Shown: positions 34,458 through 42,319, numbered from the stretch's first letter. The stretch: DNA of 64,000 nt from an uncultured Myxococcales bacterium (GCA_937949945.1 CALFEQ010000054.1:124001-188000); one strand, 5' to 3'. Program-made: numbers and translations. The notes: generated by a model not told the origin, from the sequence alone.

Positions 34458-34583
34458 CTGAGGACTGAGGACCGAGGACTGAGGCCGTGCCCCTGGAGCC
34501 CGGAGCCTGGAGCCACATCGCTGAGCCCGGAGCCTGGAGCCCTGATCCGGGACTGGAGTCTGGAGTCTGGAGACTGAAGTCAG
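34458..34583 (+). repeat. Heptad array 8 (CTGAGGA, CTGGAGC, CTGGAGT blocks)
   Basis: Three blocks: CTGAGGA type (34458-34485), CTGGAGC/CCGGAGC type (34493-34541, with degenerate units), CTGGAGT/CTGGAGA type (34553-34580). They end nine bases before the next -10 candidate. Orientation is opposite to array 7. Confidence 0.9.
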
Positions 34584-34591
34584 ATCCCTGT

Positions 34592-34597
34592 TAGGCT
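34592..34597 (+). promoter_or_regulatory. Candidate -10 element (TAGGCT), 6 nt from a GTG start
   Basis: TAGGCT, six bases, then GTG. The -35 position falls inside the last block of array 8. Confidence 0.4.
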
Positions 34598-34603
34598 CCT
34601 GCC

Positions 34604-35155
34604 GTGGCGGAAGACTCGGCAGAGGCCTCACGTCCGTCCGGTGATGCGGCGACCGGCAAGGTCAAGTCGCAGCCTCGCGTCGAAGTGCCGAGCGCCGAGC
34701 GGGAGGCGCAGCTCGCGAAGGTTCCGTTCTTCGACGGACTGACGCCCGAAGCGCTCGCGATGATCGCCCAAGTCACGACCGAGGAGACGTACGCGAGCGG
34801 GACGCGGCTCTTCCAGTACGGCGATCCGGGCGACAAGCTCTACATCATCCTCGAGGGCAAGGTCCGGATCTCGCGCGAGGTCGGAGGCATGGGCGAGGAG
34901 GCGCTCGCCGTGCTCGGGCCCGGCGAGGTGTTCGGTGAGATGGCGCTGCTCGACGAGTCGCCGCGTTCCGCCGGCGCCCTCGCGCACGAGCGCTGCCGGC
35001 TGCTCGTGATCACGAAGGACGCGTTCGACGACCTGCTCTTCTTGCACAAGGATCTCGCGTACGAGGTTCTGTGGAGCTGCGTCCGTATGTTGGCCGCCCG
35101 TCTCCGTGAGACGAACGACAAGCTGACGTTCCTGTCGACGAGCGGTCGCTTCTGA
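34604..35155 (+). CDS. Cyclic-nucleotide-binding domain protein without DNA-binding domain
   Basis: This protein has 183 residues. After a 35-residue polar N-terminus comes a single cNMP-binding domain (about 38-165). The phosphate-binding cassette reads FGEMALLDESPRSAGALA (about 110-127), with the Arg-Ser pair of cAMP-binding proteins. There is no helix-turn-helix, so it is not a CRP-type transcription factor; it may regulate another protein or bind a partner directly. The start is GTG. The three-haem cytochrome gene follows within 10 bp, suggesting an operon. Confidence 0.88.
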   Translation: MAEDSAEASRPSGDAATGKVKSQPRVEVPSAEREAQLAKVPFFDGLTPEALAMIAQVTTEETYASGTRLFQYGDPGDKLYIILEGKVRISREVGGMGEEALAVLGPGEVFGEMALLDESPRSAGALAHERCRLLVITKDAFDDLLFLHKDLAYEVLWSCVRMLAARLRETNDKLTFLSTSGRF

Positions 35156-35164
35156 ATCTTGCTC

Positions 35165-35830
35165 ATGATGTCTCGACGCTGGAGCACGACGAAGTGGTTG
35201 CTCGCGACGGTCCTCGCGGTCGCTTGCGGCCCCGCGCCCGAGCCACAGCCGCCGGGCGGCCTCGCGTCCTCTCCGGACGGAGGAGCGCACGCGCACGTCC
35301 CGGCGCCCTCCACCCCGTCGGAGCCTTCGACCGCGCCGAGCGGGGCGGCGACCAGCGTGACGCCGCCGCCCGTCCCCAAGCCGATGAAGCCCATCGTGGC
35401 GAGCGCGATGGAGGCCGAGCTCCGCGAGATCGGGCTCGATCCGAAGGCGCTCCCGCCGCTGGACAAGATGGACCCGGCGATGCTGCGGAAGGTGATGAAG
35501 CCTTTCACCAAGGCGCTCGGCGTCCAGTGCAGCCACTGCCACGACACGAAGAGCTTCAAGGCGCCGACGCCGAACAAGAAGATCGCGGCCCGCATGTGGA
35601 ACGACTTCGTCCGCGGCTTGGCGATGTCGGACGGAAACGCGGTCTTCTGCGATAGCTGTCATCAGGGCAGCGCCACGTTCCTCGATCGCTCGAGCATCCC
35701 CGCGCTCTCCGACTGGATGAGCGAGAACTACACGGGCAAGCTCGTCCGAACGGACAACAAGGAGCACGGCTGCGAGACCTGTCACGGCGATCCCTTCGAG
35801 GGGAAGGTGTTCGCGAAGTTGTGGAAGTGA
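35165..35830 (+). CDS. Three-haem c-type cytochrome lipoprotein
   Basis: This protein has 221 residues. The signal peptide ends in a lipobox (VLAVAC, Cys about 21), then a Pro/Ser/Ala-rich linker runs to about 75. Three CxxCH haem-binding motifs follow: CSHCH (122-126), CDSCH (162-166) and CETCH (203-207). It resembles photosynthetic-reaction-centre-like or other small multihaem cytochromes with an LxxMDPAML segment, but the redox partner is unknown. An upstream in-frame TTG (35159) is possible; I prefer the ATG at 35165. It is a periplasmic, membrane-anchored electron carrier by inference. Confidence 0.88.
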   Translation: MMSRRWSTTKWLLATVLAVACGPAPEPQPPGGLASSPDGGAHAHVPAPSTPSEPSTAPSGAATSVTPPPVPKPMKPIVASAMEAELREIGLDPKALPPLDKMDPAMLRKVMKPFTKALGVQCSHCHDTKSFKAPTPNKKIAARMWNDFVRGLAMSDGNAVFCDSCHQGSATFLDRSSIPALSDWMSENYTGKLVRTDNKEHGCETCHGDPFEGKVFAKLWK

Positions 35831-35835
35831 GATCA

Positions 35836-35863
35836 GGCTCCAGGCTCCGGGCTCCAGGCTCCA
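35836..35863 (+). repeat. Heptad array 9 (GGCTCCA x3, GGCTCCG)
   Basis: Four units starting 5 bp after the cytochrome stop. With array 10 it makes an inverted repeat of about 31 bp with one mismatch. The 200-bp core (35864-36063) has only a weak, repeat-ended open frame. Confidence 0.92.
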
Positions 35864-36063
35864 GGGGAAATGCCCAGCGAGCCTCGTGCGCGGCGGCCGA
35901 GCCACTCGCTCTCCGAGCGCGCGAACGCAACACGATGAGGCACGTTTCGAGCTCCGGCCGGACGAGAAACAGACGATCGTGTCCGTTGCTGCGCTGATCC
36001 TCGTGCTGACGGCGTGTCGGCACCTCGCCGTTCCTCATCTCTCGCTGTCAGCGCACTCTCCCT

Positions 36064-36091
36064 GGAGCCTGGAGCCCGGAGCCCGGAGCCT
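36064..36091 (+). repeat. Heptad array 10 (GGAGCCT/GGAGCCC)
   Basis: Four units, reverse-complementary to array 9, ending 112 bp before the lexA start codon. Confidence 0.92.
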
Positions 36092-36166
36092 CTGTTGAAA
36101 ACCTGCGGACCCCGATCCCACAACGTGCGAAAACCGCGAGGGAAATAGGTCAGGGTAGGGCGTTCC

Positions 36167-36195
36167 TTGACTCGGGTACGCGTGTTCAGTACGCT
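36167..36195 (+). promoter_or_regulatory. lexA promoter, predicted leaderless
   Basis: TTGACT (36167-36172), a 17-bp spacer, and TACGCT (36190-36195). The expected transcription start falls at about 36202-36203, that is, on the GTG start codon. The -10 lies in the centre of the LexA palindrome. Confidence 0.65.
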
Positions 36196-36201
36196 GAACA
36201 C
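36182..36201. promoter_or_regulatory. LexA operator (SOS box)
   Basis: GTGTTCAG-TACG-CTGAACAC is a perfect 8-bp inverted repeat with a 4-bp centre. The GTTCAG half-site agrees with the LexA motif reported for Myxococcus and other deltaproteobacteria. Its position over the -10 and up to the start codon implies tight autorepression. Confidence 0.85.
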
Positions 36202-36202
36202 T

Positions 36203-36883
36203 GTGCAAGGGCTCACTCAGCGCCAACAGATGGTGCTCGACTTCATCCGTCAGTCGATCGCCGACCGCGGGTACCCGCCGACGCTGCGCGAGATCGGTGC
36301 GCGAATGGGGATCCGCTCGACGAACGGCGTCAACGATCACCTCCGTGCTCTCGAGCGGAAGGGGTACCTCACGCGCGAGGACATGAAGTCGCGCGCGCTT
36401 CGGCCCACCGCACATGCGAACAGTAATGCGGATGCGGCTCCGGCGAAGGACAACTCGGCGCGTGGGCCCAAGACGTCGAACGAAGACGATGACGTGATCG
36501 ACGTCCAGATCCTCGGGCGCGTCGCGGCGGGGCTCCCGCTGTTCGCCGAGGAGCACGTCATCGACACCGTCCGGGTCGATCGCGGACTGCTCAAGGGCGG
36601 CCGCGAGGTCTTCGGTCTCCGTGTCCACGGCGACTCGATGATCGAGGCCGGGATCCTGAACGGGGACTACATCTTCGTCCGGAAGCAGCTCACCGCGAAC
36701 CGCGGGGACATCGTCGTGGCGCTCATCGGCGACGAGGCCACGGTCAAGTACTACTACCCGGAGAAGGACTACGTTCGCTTCCAGCCGGCCAACAAGGCGA
36801 TGGCGCCCATCCTGGTCCGCGCCGTCGACTTCAAGCCGACGATGCTGCTCGGCGTCGTGGTCGGCGTCTTCCGCCGGCTCTGA
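36203..36883 (+). CDS. lexA: SOS repressor LexA
   Basis: This protein has 226 residues. An N-terminal winged helix-turn-helix (about 1-65, with LTQRQQMVLDFI and GYPPTLREIGARMG) binds the SOS box. The C-terminal S24 peptidase domain shows the self-cleavage site Ala109-Gly110 (GRVAAGLPL), the nucleophile Ser145 (GDSMIEAG) and the general base Lys182 (EATVKYYY). A polar linker (66-95) joins them. RecA-stimulated cleavage derepresses DNA-repair genes. I start at GTG 36203, as the upstream 12 codons would lie inside the operator. Confidence 0.97.
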   Translation: MQGLTQRQQMVLDFIRQSIADRGYPPTLREIGARMGIRSTNGVNDHLRALERKGYLTREDMKSRALRPTAHANSNADAAPAKDNSARGPKTSNEDDDVIDVQILGRVAAGLPLFAEEHVIDTVRVDRGLLKGGREVFGLRVHGDSMIEAGILNGDYIFVRKQLTANRGDIVVALIGDEATVKYYYPEKDYVRFQPANKAMAPILVRAVDFKPTMLLGVVVGVFRRL

Positions 36884-36946
36884 GGGGCAACGCCGGAAGT
36901 CCTTGTCTCACCGCACGCGCCGCTGATAGGTCTCGTAGGCGTCGAG

Positions 36947-37252
36947 ATGCGGGGTTGTCTTCTGGCGGCCATGCTCTGCCTGGCGTCGCTCCTCACGGGG
37001 TGCGGCGGGGTTTACTACGCGATCACCATCAACGCGGCCGAGGCTCGTCTCGAGCAGGCGCGCGCCATGGGTGCCGAGACGGCCGCCCCGTACGAGTACT
37101 ACTACGCGCGGGAGCACCTGCGTGAGGCGCACATCCAGGCGGCCGAGGCCAGCTACGGCGATGCGGCGACCTATGCGGAGACCGCCGAGGCCTATGCGCA
37201 GAAGGCCATCGATCTGATCCAGGCCTCCAAACGCGGCGAGGCGCAGAAGTGA
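36947..37252 (+). CDS. Small lipoprotein with DUF4398-like domain
   Basis: This protein has 101 residues, with a signal peptide ending at LLTGCGG. The mature part is a helical hairpin rich in Ala, Glu and Tyr (EYYYAREHLREAHIQAAEAS), like DUF4398 lipoproteins that precede OmpA-type genes. The last bases overlap the start of the OmpA-family gene, so both are translated together. It is presumably periplasmic, attached to the outer membrane. Confidence 0.85.
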   Translation: MRGCLLAAMLCLASLLTGCGGVYYAITINAAEARLEQARAMGAETAAPYEYYYAREHLREAHIQAAEASYGDAATYAETAEAYAQKAIDLIQASKRGEAQK

Positions 37253-38400
37253 AAAGCCAACGGTTGCCTCTCGTCGCGGAGCGCCGGCGCCTCGAGAGGC
37301 GCGTCGCGCCGCGCACGCTCCGGACGCGATCCGCGGTCGCCGCGGTCCTCGCCGTCGTCGTCGGCTCTTCGTGCTCCGCGGGACACGTGGCGCGGGGGCG
37401 CATCGACGGCGTCAGCGCGGTCGTGAAGAAGGCCGAGGAGAACGGCGCGATGCGCTGCGCTCCTCGAGAGCTCGCGCTCGCCAAGTCCCACCTTCTGTTC
37501 GCGCAGGTGCGCCTCGACCAAGGGAGGTTCGAGAACGCGCAGGAGCACCTCGCGATCGCGGAGCCGAACGCGCGCGCGGCGCTCGCGATGAGCCCCGCCG
37601 ACAAGTGCGCCGAGGAGCCTTCGCTCGCGCGCGAGGGCGATCGCGACGGCGACGGCATCCTCGACGGCTTCGACCAGTGCCCGGACGAGCGCGAGAACTA
37701 CAACGGCTACGAGGACCTCGACGGTTGTCCCGACGATCCGGACACCGACAAGGACGGCATCCCCGACTCGCGCGATCAGTGCATCCTCCAGCCGGAGGAC
37801 AAGGACGGCTACCTCGACGAAGACGGATGTCCGGATCCCGACAACGACGGCGACGGCATCCCGGACGAGAAGGACAAGTGTCCGAACGAGCCCGAGGATC
37901 CCGACGGGTTCCAGGACGACGACGGCTGCCCCGAAGACGACAACGACAACGACACCGTCAAGGACGTCGACGATCAGTGCCCGAACACGCCGGGCCAGCC
38001 GAGCGGCGAGCGGCCGGGCTGCCCGAACCTCGTCGTCGTCACCGCGAAGGAGATCCGGATCACGCAGCAGATCCAGTTCGACACCAACAAGGCGACGATC
38101 AAGCCGGTCAGCTTCCCGATCCTCGACGCGGTCTACGACGTGCTCGTCGCCAACCCGCAGATCACGCTCGAGGTCCAGGGCCACACGGACAACGTCGGCA
38201 ACGCCGCGTACAACCAGAAGCTGTCGCAGCAGCGCGCCGACGCCGTGAAGGCGTACCTCGTGAAGAAGGGCATCGCCGCGTCGCGCCTGGTCGCGAAGGG
38301 ATACGGCATGACGCAGCCCCTCGTGCCGAACACCACGGCGGAGAACAGGGCCCTGAACCGCCGCGTCCAGTTCATTCGCACCGAGGCCACGAGCCCGTGA
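37249..38400 (+). CDS. OmpA-family lipoprotein with thrombospondin type 3-like repeats
   Basis: This protein has 383 residues with a signal peptide that ends in a lipobox-like GSSC. A helical segment (about 50-115) is followed by Asp-rich calcium-binding repeats (about 128-250) of the type DRDGDGILDGFDQCPDE and DNDGDGIPDEKDKCPNE. The C-terminal OmpA peptidoglycan-binding domain (about 265-380) has QIQFDTNKATIKP, VQGHTDNVGNAAYNQKLS and the final ENRALNRRVQF. The GTG start overlaps the TGA of the DUF4398-like gene. It should link outer membrane and peptidoglycan. Confidence 0.92.
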   Translation: MKSQRLPLVAERRRLERRVAPRTLRTRSAVAAVLAVVVGSSCSAGHVARGRIDGVSAVVKKAEENGAMRCAPRELALAKSHLLFAQVRLDQGRFENAQEHLAIAEPNARAALAMSPADKCAEEPSLAREGDRDGDGILDGFDQCPDERENYNGYEDLDGCPDDPDTDKDGIPDSRDQCILQPEDKDGYLDEDGCPDPDNDGDGIPDEKDKCPNEPEDPDGFQDDDGCPEDDNDNDTVKDVDDQCPNTPGQPSGERPGCPNLVVVTAKEIRITQQIQFDTNKATIKPVSFPILDAVYDVLVANPQITLEVQGHTDNVGNAAYNQKLSQQRADAVKAYLVKKGIAASRLVAKGYGMTQPLVPNTTAENRALNRRVQFIRTEATSP

Positions 38401-38547
38401 GGCGCTGACGGCCGAGCATCGGGGCGGACGCGCGCGCGAGTCGTGCGGACGCTTGCAGATCGCAGCGAACGTCTCGACCACGTCTTCCGGGCCGCCGAGG
38501 CGCCCGGCGGGGCGCTTTGTCAGCCCCAAAAATCCGAATCCGGTGTA

Positions 38548-40320
38548 ATGGACCGGCCCGTGAACGTTTCGAGACACGACCTGCGTCGGGGCAAGCCCGA
38601 CCTCCGATCGTTGCGCCCGTTCGCCGTCTTCCTGTCCCTGGCGCTCGCGCTCTCCGTCACCGTCCTCGCGCCGAACGCAGGGGCGCAGGGCAAGGCCGAA
38701 GCTTCCGCCAAGGCCCTTCAGAAGAAGGCGATGGAGGAGGACTACCTGGCGACGGACTTCACGAAGGCGGCGGAGAAGCTCGAAAAGGCCATCGCCCAGT
38801 GCGGCACGGATCAGTGCTCCGCGCAGCTGCGCGCCCTCTTGAGGCGCGACCTCGGCGTCGTGCAGATCGGAGGCGGTCTCGACAGGGAGAAGGGCATCGC
38901 CAACTTCGTCGAGGCGATCCAGATCGACCCCTCGGTCGAGCTCGACCCCGATCTGAAGACGAAGGATCTCGAGGCGGCCTTCGCCGAGGCGAAGAAGCGC
39001 GCGGGCGGGGGCGGCGCGGCTCCTGCGCGGCCGTCGGCCGGCGCGGCGACCGGCGAGCAGCCCGAAGGCGACTTCAAGCACACGCCCGTCGAGAAGCAGC
39101 AGGTTCGTACGGCGATCCCCGTCTACGTCGAGTACGAGGGCGACGAGCAGCTCGTGAAGGTCATCGTCCGATACAAGGGCTTCGGGATGACCGAGTGGAA
39201 GAAGGTCGAGCTCCAGAAGATGGGTGAAAAGGGCTGGGGCGGCCTTCTCCCCTGCGGCGACGTCCAGCAGGGCACGACGCAGTACTACATCCAGGGTTTC
39301 GACGCGAACAACGACCCGGTCGCGGTCGGCGGCGATCGCAACAACCCGTACAAGGTCCCGATCACGAACGAGCCGGTCGAGGAGCCGCCGCACCTGCCGG
39401 GCGCCTCGCCGCCCACGCAGTGCGCGGACACGGGCGACTGCCCGCCCAACTTCCCCGGCTGCAAGAAGCCGAGCAAGGACACGACCACGCCCTCGGACGG
39501 CGAAGAGGAAGAGGAGCCGTGGGGCAAGGACGGCGGCGAGTTCTGCGAGGAAGACAGCGATTGCAAGAGCAACAAGTGCGTCGACAACAAGTGCACCGAC
39601 TACCGCAAGAAGAAGGGCAAGCGGTGGTGGGTCGGCATCGCCGGCGCGCTCGACTACTCGTTCGTCCCGACGGCGGAGGACGTCTGCAAGCTCAGGGACG
39701 ATACGTACCCCGTCAACGACAAGAACTACTACTGCACGCGGAGTGACGGTAGTGACTACCCGTCGCGTGCGCGCGATGCGAAAGCAGAGAACGACGCGAT
39801 CCGTCCCTCCGCGGAGCGAGGCTCCGACAAGGTCTCCGGCGGCGGTGCGCTCGGCAACATCCGCCTGATGCTCTCGCTCGACTACGCCGTGTCGCCGAAC
39901 GTGCTCATCGGCGGGCGCCTCGGTCTGGCGTTCAACACATACCCGGGCGAGGCCGCGGGGCAGGATGGTAAGCGTCTCGCAGTGCCTGTGCATCTCGAGC
40001 TCCGCGGGACGTACGTCTTTGGGAAGGACGCGCTCTTCAAGAGCGGTTTCGCGCCCTACGCCTTCGCCGGCATCGGCATCAGCCAGTTCGAGACGAGGAT
40101 CCCCGTGCAGGTCATCGAGGAGCAAGCGACCGGTCTGCAGCGGCGCGAGGTCGACGCCTGGCACCTCGCCGGACCGGCGTTCCTCGCGCTCGGCGGCGGC
40201 GGTCGCCTCACGGTGAAGGACAACCTGGCCTTCACGTTCGGCCTCCGGGGCAACCTGGCCTTCCTCAACGCGTTCGCTCCGAGCATCGGCCCGGAGATCG
40301 GAGCGCAGCTGGGATTTTGA
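38548..40320 (+). CDS. Outer-membrane beta-barrel protein with N-terminal helical domain
   Basis: This protein has 590 residues. It has a signal peptide after a basic N-region (FAVFLSLALALSVTVLAPNAGAQG), a helical TPR-like part (about 55-150), a beta-rich domain with FKHTPVEKQQVRTAIPVY (about 175-260), a Cys-rich linker (CADTGDCPPNFPGC, then DSDCKSNKCVDNKC, about 290-350), and a C-terminal barrel (about 365-590) that ends in Phe (IGAQLGF). The ATG at 38548 was chosen because the signal peptide begins nearby. Heptad array 11 starts on the base after its stop codon. Function unknown; secretion or surface display is possible. Confidence 0.78.
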   Translation: MDRPVNVSRHDLRRGKPDLRSLRPFAVFLSLALALSVTVLAPNAGAQGKAEASAKALQKKAMEEDYLATDFTKAAEKLEKAIAQCGTDQCSAQLRALLRRDLGVVQIGGGLDREKGIANFVEAIQIDPSVELDPDLKTKDLEAAFAEAKKRAGGGGAAPARPSAGAATGEQPEGDFKHTPVEKQQVRTAIPVYVEYEGDEQLVKVIVRYKGFGMTEWKKVELQKMGEKGWGGLLPCGDVQQGTTQYYIQGFDANNDPVAVGGDRNNPYKVPITNEPVEEPPHLPGASPPTQCADTGDCPPNFPGCKKPSKDTTTPSDGEEEEEPWGKDGGEFCEEDSDCKSNKCVDNKCTDYRKKKGKRWWVGIAGALDYSFVPTAEDVCKLRDDTYPVNDKNYYCTRSDGSDYPSRARDAKAENDAIRPSAERGSDKVSGGGALGNIRLMLSLDYAVSPNVLIGGRLGLAFNTYPGEAAGQDGKRLAVPVHLELRGTYVFGKDALFKSGFAPYAFAGIGISQFETRIPVQVIEEQATGLQRREVDAWHLAGPAFLALGGGGRLTVKDNLAFTFGLRGNLAFLNAFAPSIGPEIGAQLGF

Positions 40321-40365
40321 GCCTCCAGGCTCCAGGCCTATCGAGGCTCCAGGCTCCAGGCTCCA
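40321..40365 (+). repeat. Heptad array 11 (GGCTCCA x4-5), abutting a stop codon
   Basis: Five units with one 10-bp interruption, beginning directly after TGA. Complementary to the end of array 12. Confidence 0.92.
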
Positions 40366-40475
40366 GTGGGTCCTTGCGAGACTGCCGGCGTCCTCGCCGG
40401 CAGCGGCGGGGATCTTCTCTTTGGAAAGTGCGCCTGAACCGCGCGGTTGGAGCACGATGGCGGCGATCGCCCGTA

Positions 40476-40553
40476 CTGGAGACTGGAGTCTGGAGACTGG
40501 AGACTGAAGTCTGGACCTGAAGTCTGAAGCCCCTCTAGCCCGGAGCCTGGAGC
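40476..40553 (+). repeat. Heptad array 12 (CTGGAGA/CTGGAGT, then CCGGAGC/CTGGAGC)
   Basis: About seven CTGGAG-type units, a 9-bp gap, then two CTGGAGC-type units that end 8 bp before the ATG at 40562. The final GGAG is at ribosome-binding distance. Confidence 0.9.
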
Positions 40554-40561
40554 CTCCTCGT

Positions 40562-41770
40562 ATGCGCCCCCTCTCCGACGTCGCACGTCGCATTCGTCCG
40601 GCCGTCTTCGCCGAGCTGCAGGCGCGCATCGATCGCATGGCGGAGAAGGGGGCGGACCTCATCCCGCTGCACATCGGCGACACGCACCTGCCGCCGCCGG
40701 TCGAGGCGCGGCGCGTGCTCGGGGGATTGGATCCCGACGACGCCTCGCTGCATCGGTATGGGCCGACCGCCGGGATCGACGCGCTCCGCGTGGCGATCGC
40801 GCGCGTGCTCTCACGACGCGGCATCGAGGCCAATCCGGCGACCGAGGTGCTGATCGGCAACGGCGGGACGCACGCCCTCTACTGCGCGGCGCAGACCGTG
40901 CTCGATCCCGGCGACGAGGTCGTCCTCGCATCGCCGTACTGGCCGCTCGCGCCGGGGGTCTTCACCGCGTGCGGCGCGATTCCGGTCGAGGCGCCGCTCA
41001 CGCAGCGGCTCTACGAGGACCCGTCGCTCGATCCGGCGGCGTTGCTCGCCGAGGCGGCGACCACGCGCACGAAGGCCGTCTACTTCATCACGCCGAACAA
41101 CCCCGACGGCAAGGTGCTCACGCGCGCGCAGGTCGAGCGCATCGCCGCGTTCGCGCGCGAGCGCGACCTCTGGGTCTTCGCGGACGAGGTCTACTCCGAC
41201 GTCGTGTTCGGGCCCGAGGCGGGGCCTTCCATCGCGACGCTCGACGGAATGCGCGAGAGGACGATCGTGCTCGGCTCGCTCTCGAAGAGCCACGCGCTCG
41301 CCGGCTTGCGCGTGGGCTTCGTCGCCGCGCCGGAGCCCGTCGTCGCCGCGGGCCGACGGATCTCGACGCACACCGCCTTCAACGTGTCCGTCGCGATGCA
41401 GCGCGCAGCCGTCGCGGCGCTCGCCGACGACGCCTTCCCGGCGGCGGCGCGCGAAGCCTACCGCGAGGCGCGCGATCTCTCCGTGCGCGCGCTCGAAGGT
41501 GCCCCCGTCCGCTTCCACCTCGCCGAGGGCGCGACGTACCTCTTCATCGACTTCGCGCCCGCCATCGAACGACGACCGGCCGATCGCGCCCTCTACGCCA
41601 TCCTCGAGCGCGCCGTCGATCGCGGCGTCCTCCTCGCACCAGGCGAGGCCTTCGGCGCCGGCTACACCACGTTCGCGCGCCTCTGCTTCACGAGCGTCCC
41701 GCCCGATCGCGTCGTCGCCGGCATCGAGCGCCTGCGGGATGCGGTCGAGGCGTATGTGCGGGGACAGTGA
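40562..41770 (+). CDS. Class I/II PLP-dependent aminotransferase
   Basis: This protein has 402 residues of the aspartate aminotransferase fold. Visible features: IGDTHLPPP (about 38), GNGGTHALYCAAQ (about 98-110), the PLP-contacting NNPDGKVL (about 179-186), the Asp-Tyr type DEVYSDVVF (about 210-218), and the PLP lysine in GSLSKSHALAGLRVGF (Lys near 243). It could act on aspartate, aromatic or other amino acids; substrate not determinable. The start is ATG, eight bases after a heptad unit whose GGAG may serve for ribosome binding. Confidence 0.92.
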   Translation: MRPLSDVARRIRPAVFAELQARIDRMAEKGADLIPLHIGDTHLPPPVEARRVLGGLDPDDASLHRYGPTAGIDALRVAIARVLSRRGIEANPATEVLIGNGGTHALYCAAQTVLDPGDEVVLASPYWPLAPGVFTACGAIPVEAPLTQRLYEDPSLDPAALLAEAATTRTKAVYFITPNNPDGKVLTRAQVERIAAFARERDLWVFADEVYSDVVFGPEAGPSIATLDGMRERTIVLGSLSKSHALAGLRVGFVAAPEPVVAAGRRISTHTAFNVSVAMQRAAVAALADDAFPAAAREAYREARDLSVRALEGAPVRFHLAEGATYLFIDFAPAIERRPADRALYAILERAVDRGVLLAPGEAFGAGYTTFARLCFTSVPPDRVVAGIERLRDAVEAYVRGQ

Positions 41771-41775
41771 CGTCG

Positions 41776-41822
41776 GGCTCCAGGCTCCAGGCTCCAGGGG
41801 ACTTCAGTTCTCCGGTCTCCAG
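41776..41822 (+). repeat. Heptad array 13 (3 x GGCTCCA plus degenerate GGTCTCC units)
   Basis: Three exact units 5 bp after the aminotransferase stop, then two degenerate units. Confidence 0.88.
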
Positions 41823-41903
41823 CAGGGGCGAACCGCAGCCGGCTTCAGCCGCGCCGTCCCCGAGGCTCGAGAGCCGTGCTGGAGATCGGCAGTCTGGAAC
41901 GAG

Positions 41904-41980
41904 CTGGAGGCCTGAGGCCTCCCGAAGGGAAATGAGGCCCGAGGCCTGAGGCCCGAGGCCTGATCCGACTGGAGACCGAA
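41904..41980 (+). repeat. Heptad array 14 (CTGGAGG, CTGAGGC, CCGAGGC, CTGGAGA)
   Basis: About eight units in two blocks, ending 3 bp before the stop of the minus-strand gene at 41984. Here arrays 13 and 14 bound a spacer between convergent genes. Confidence 0.85.
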
Positions 41981-41983
41981 GGC

Positions 41984-42319
41984 CTACAACGGTCGCGCGC
42001 CCGGACGGGCGAGCACCCGCGCCTCGCAGAGCGTGTCGCTGCAGGACACGAAGATGCGCTCGTCGCCCCACAGCGCTTCGAAGATGGCGCGAACGGGGAG
42101 CGCTTCGTCCGTGCCCAGGTCGAGCCACCGGACCTCCTCGCCGGCGGTGGTGCGCGCGGCGGCGCGGGCCTCGGCGAACGGTGCGACCGCTGCCGCGGGC
42201 GAGGTCGTCCCGTCGATGAGCGCGCCGACGGCGTGCGCGTGGAGGAAGGCTGCGAGCGCCGCTCCGAGCGGCACGGCGTACGAGGCGACCCTGCGGAGCA
42301 CCATGGCGATGGAGCTCAC
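41984..42319 (-). CDS. Small hypothetical membrane-anchored protein
   Basis: This protein has 111 residues. A hydrophobic N-terminal segment (about 13-33, YAVPLGAALAAFLHAHAVGA) could be a signal anchor, and the remainder is a short polar domain with two Cys (FVSCSDTLCEAR). No family recognised. The codon usage looks protein-like and there is no better overlapping frame, but it is short. The start is GTG. It is convergent with the aminotransferase, with a repeat-filled spacer between. Confidence 0.5.
   Translation of the reverse strand: MSSIAMVLRRVASYAVPLGAALAAFLHAHAVGALIDGTTSPAAAVAPFAEARAAARTTAGEEVRWLDLGTDEALPVRAIFEALWGDERIFVSCSDTLCEARVLARPGARPL

Noticed and set aside
34117..34583. CRISPR array
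   Set aside because: Units are 7 or 19 bp without regular spacers and there are no cas genes.
35886..36098. 70-residue frame with a lipobox-like LVLTAC
   Set aside because: It has no start signal and ends inside repeat array 10. The core of other array-bounded spacers has similar chance frames.
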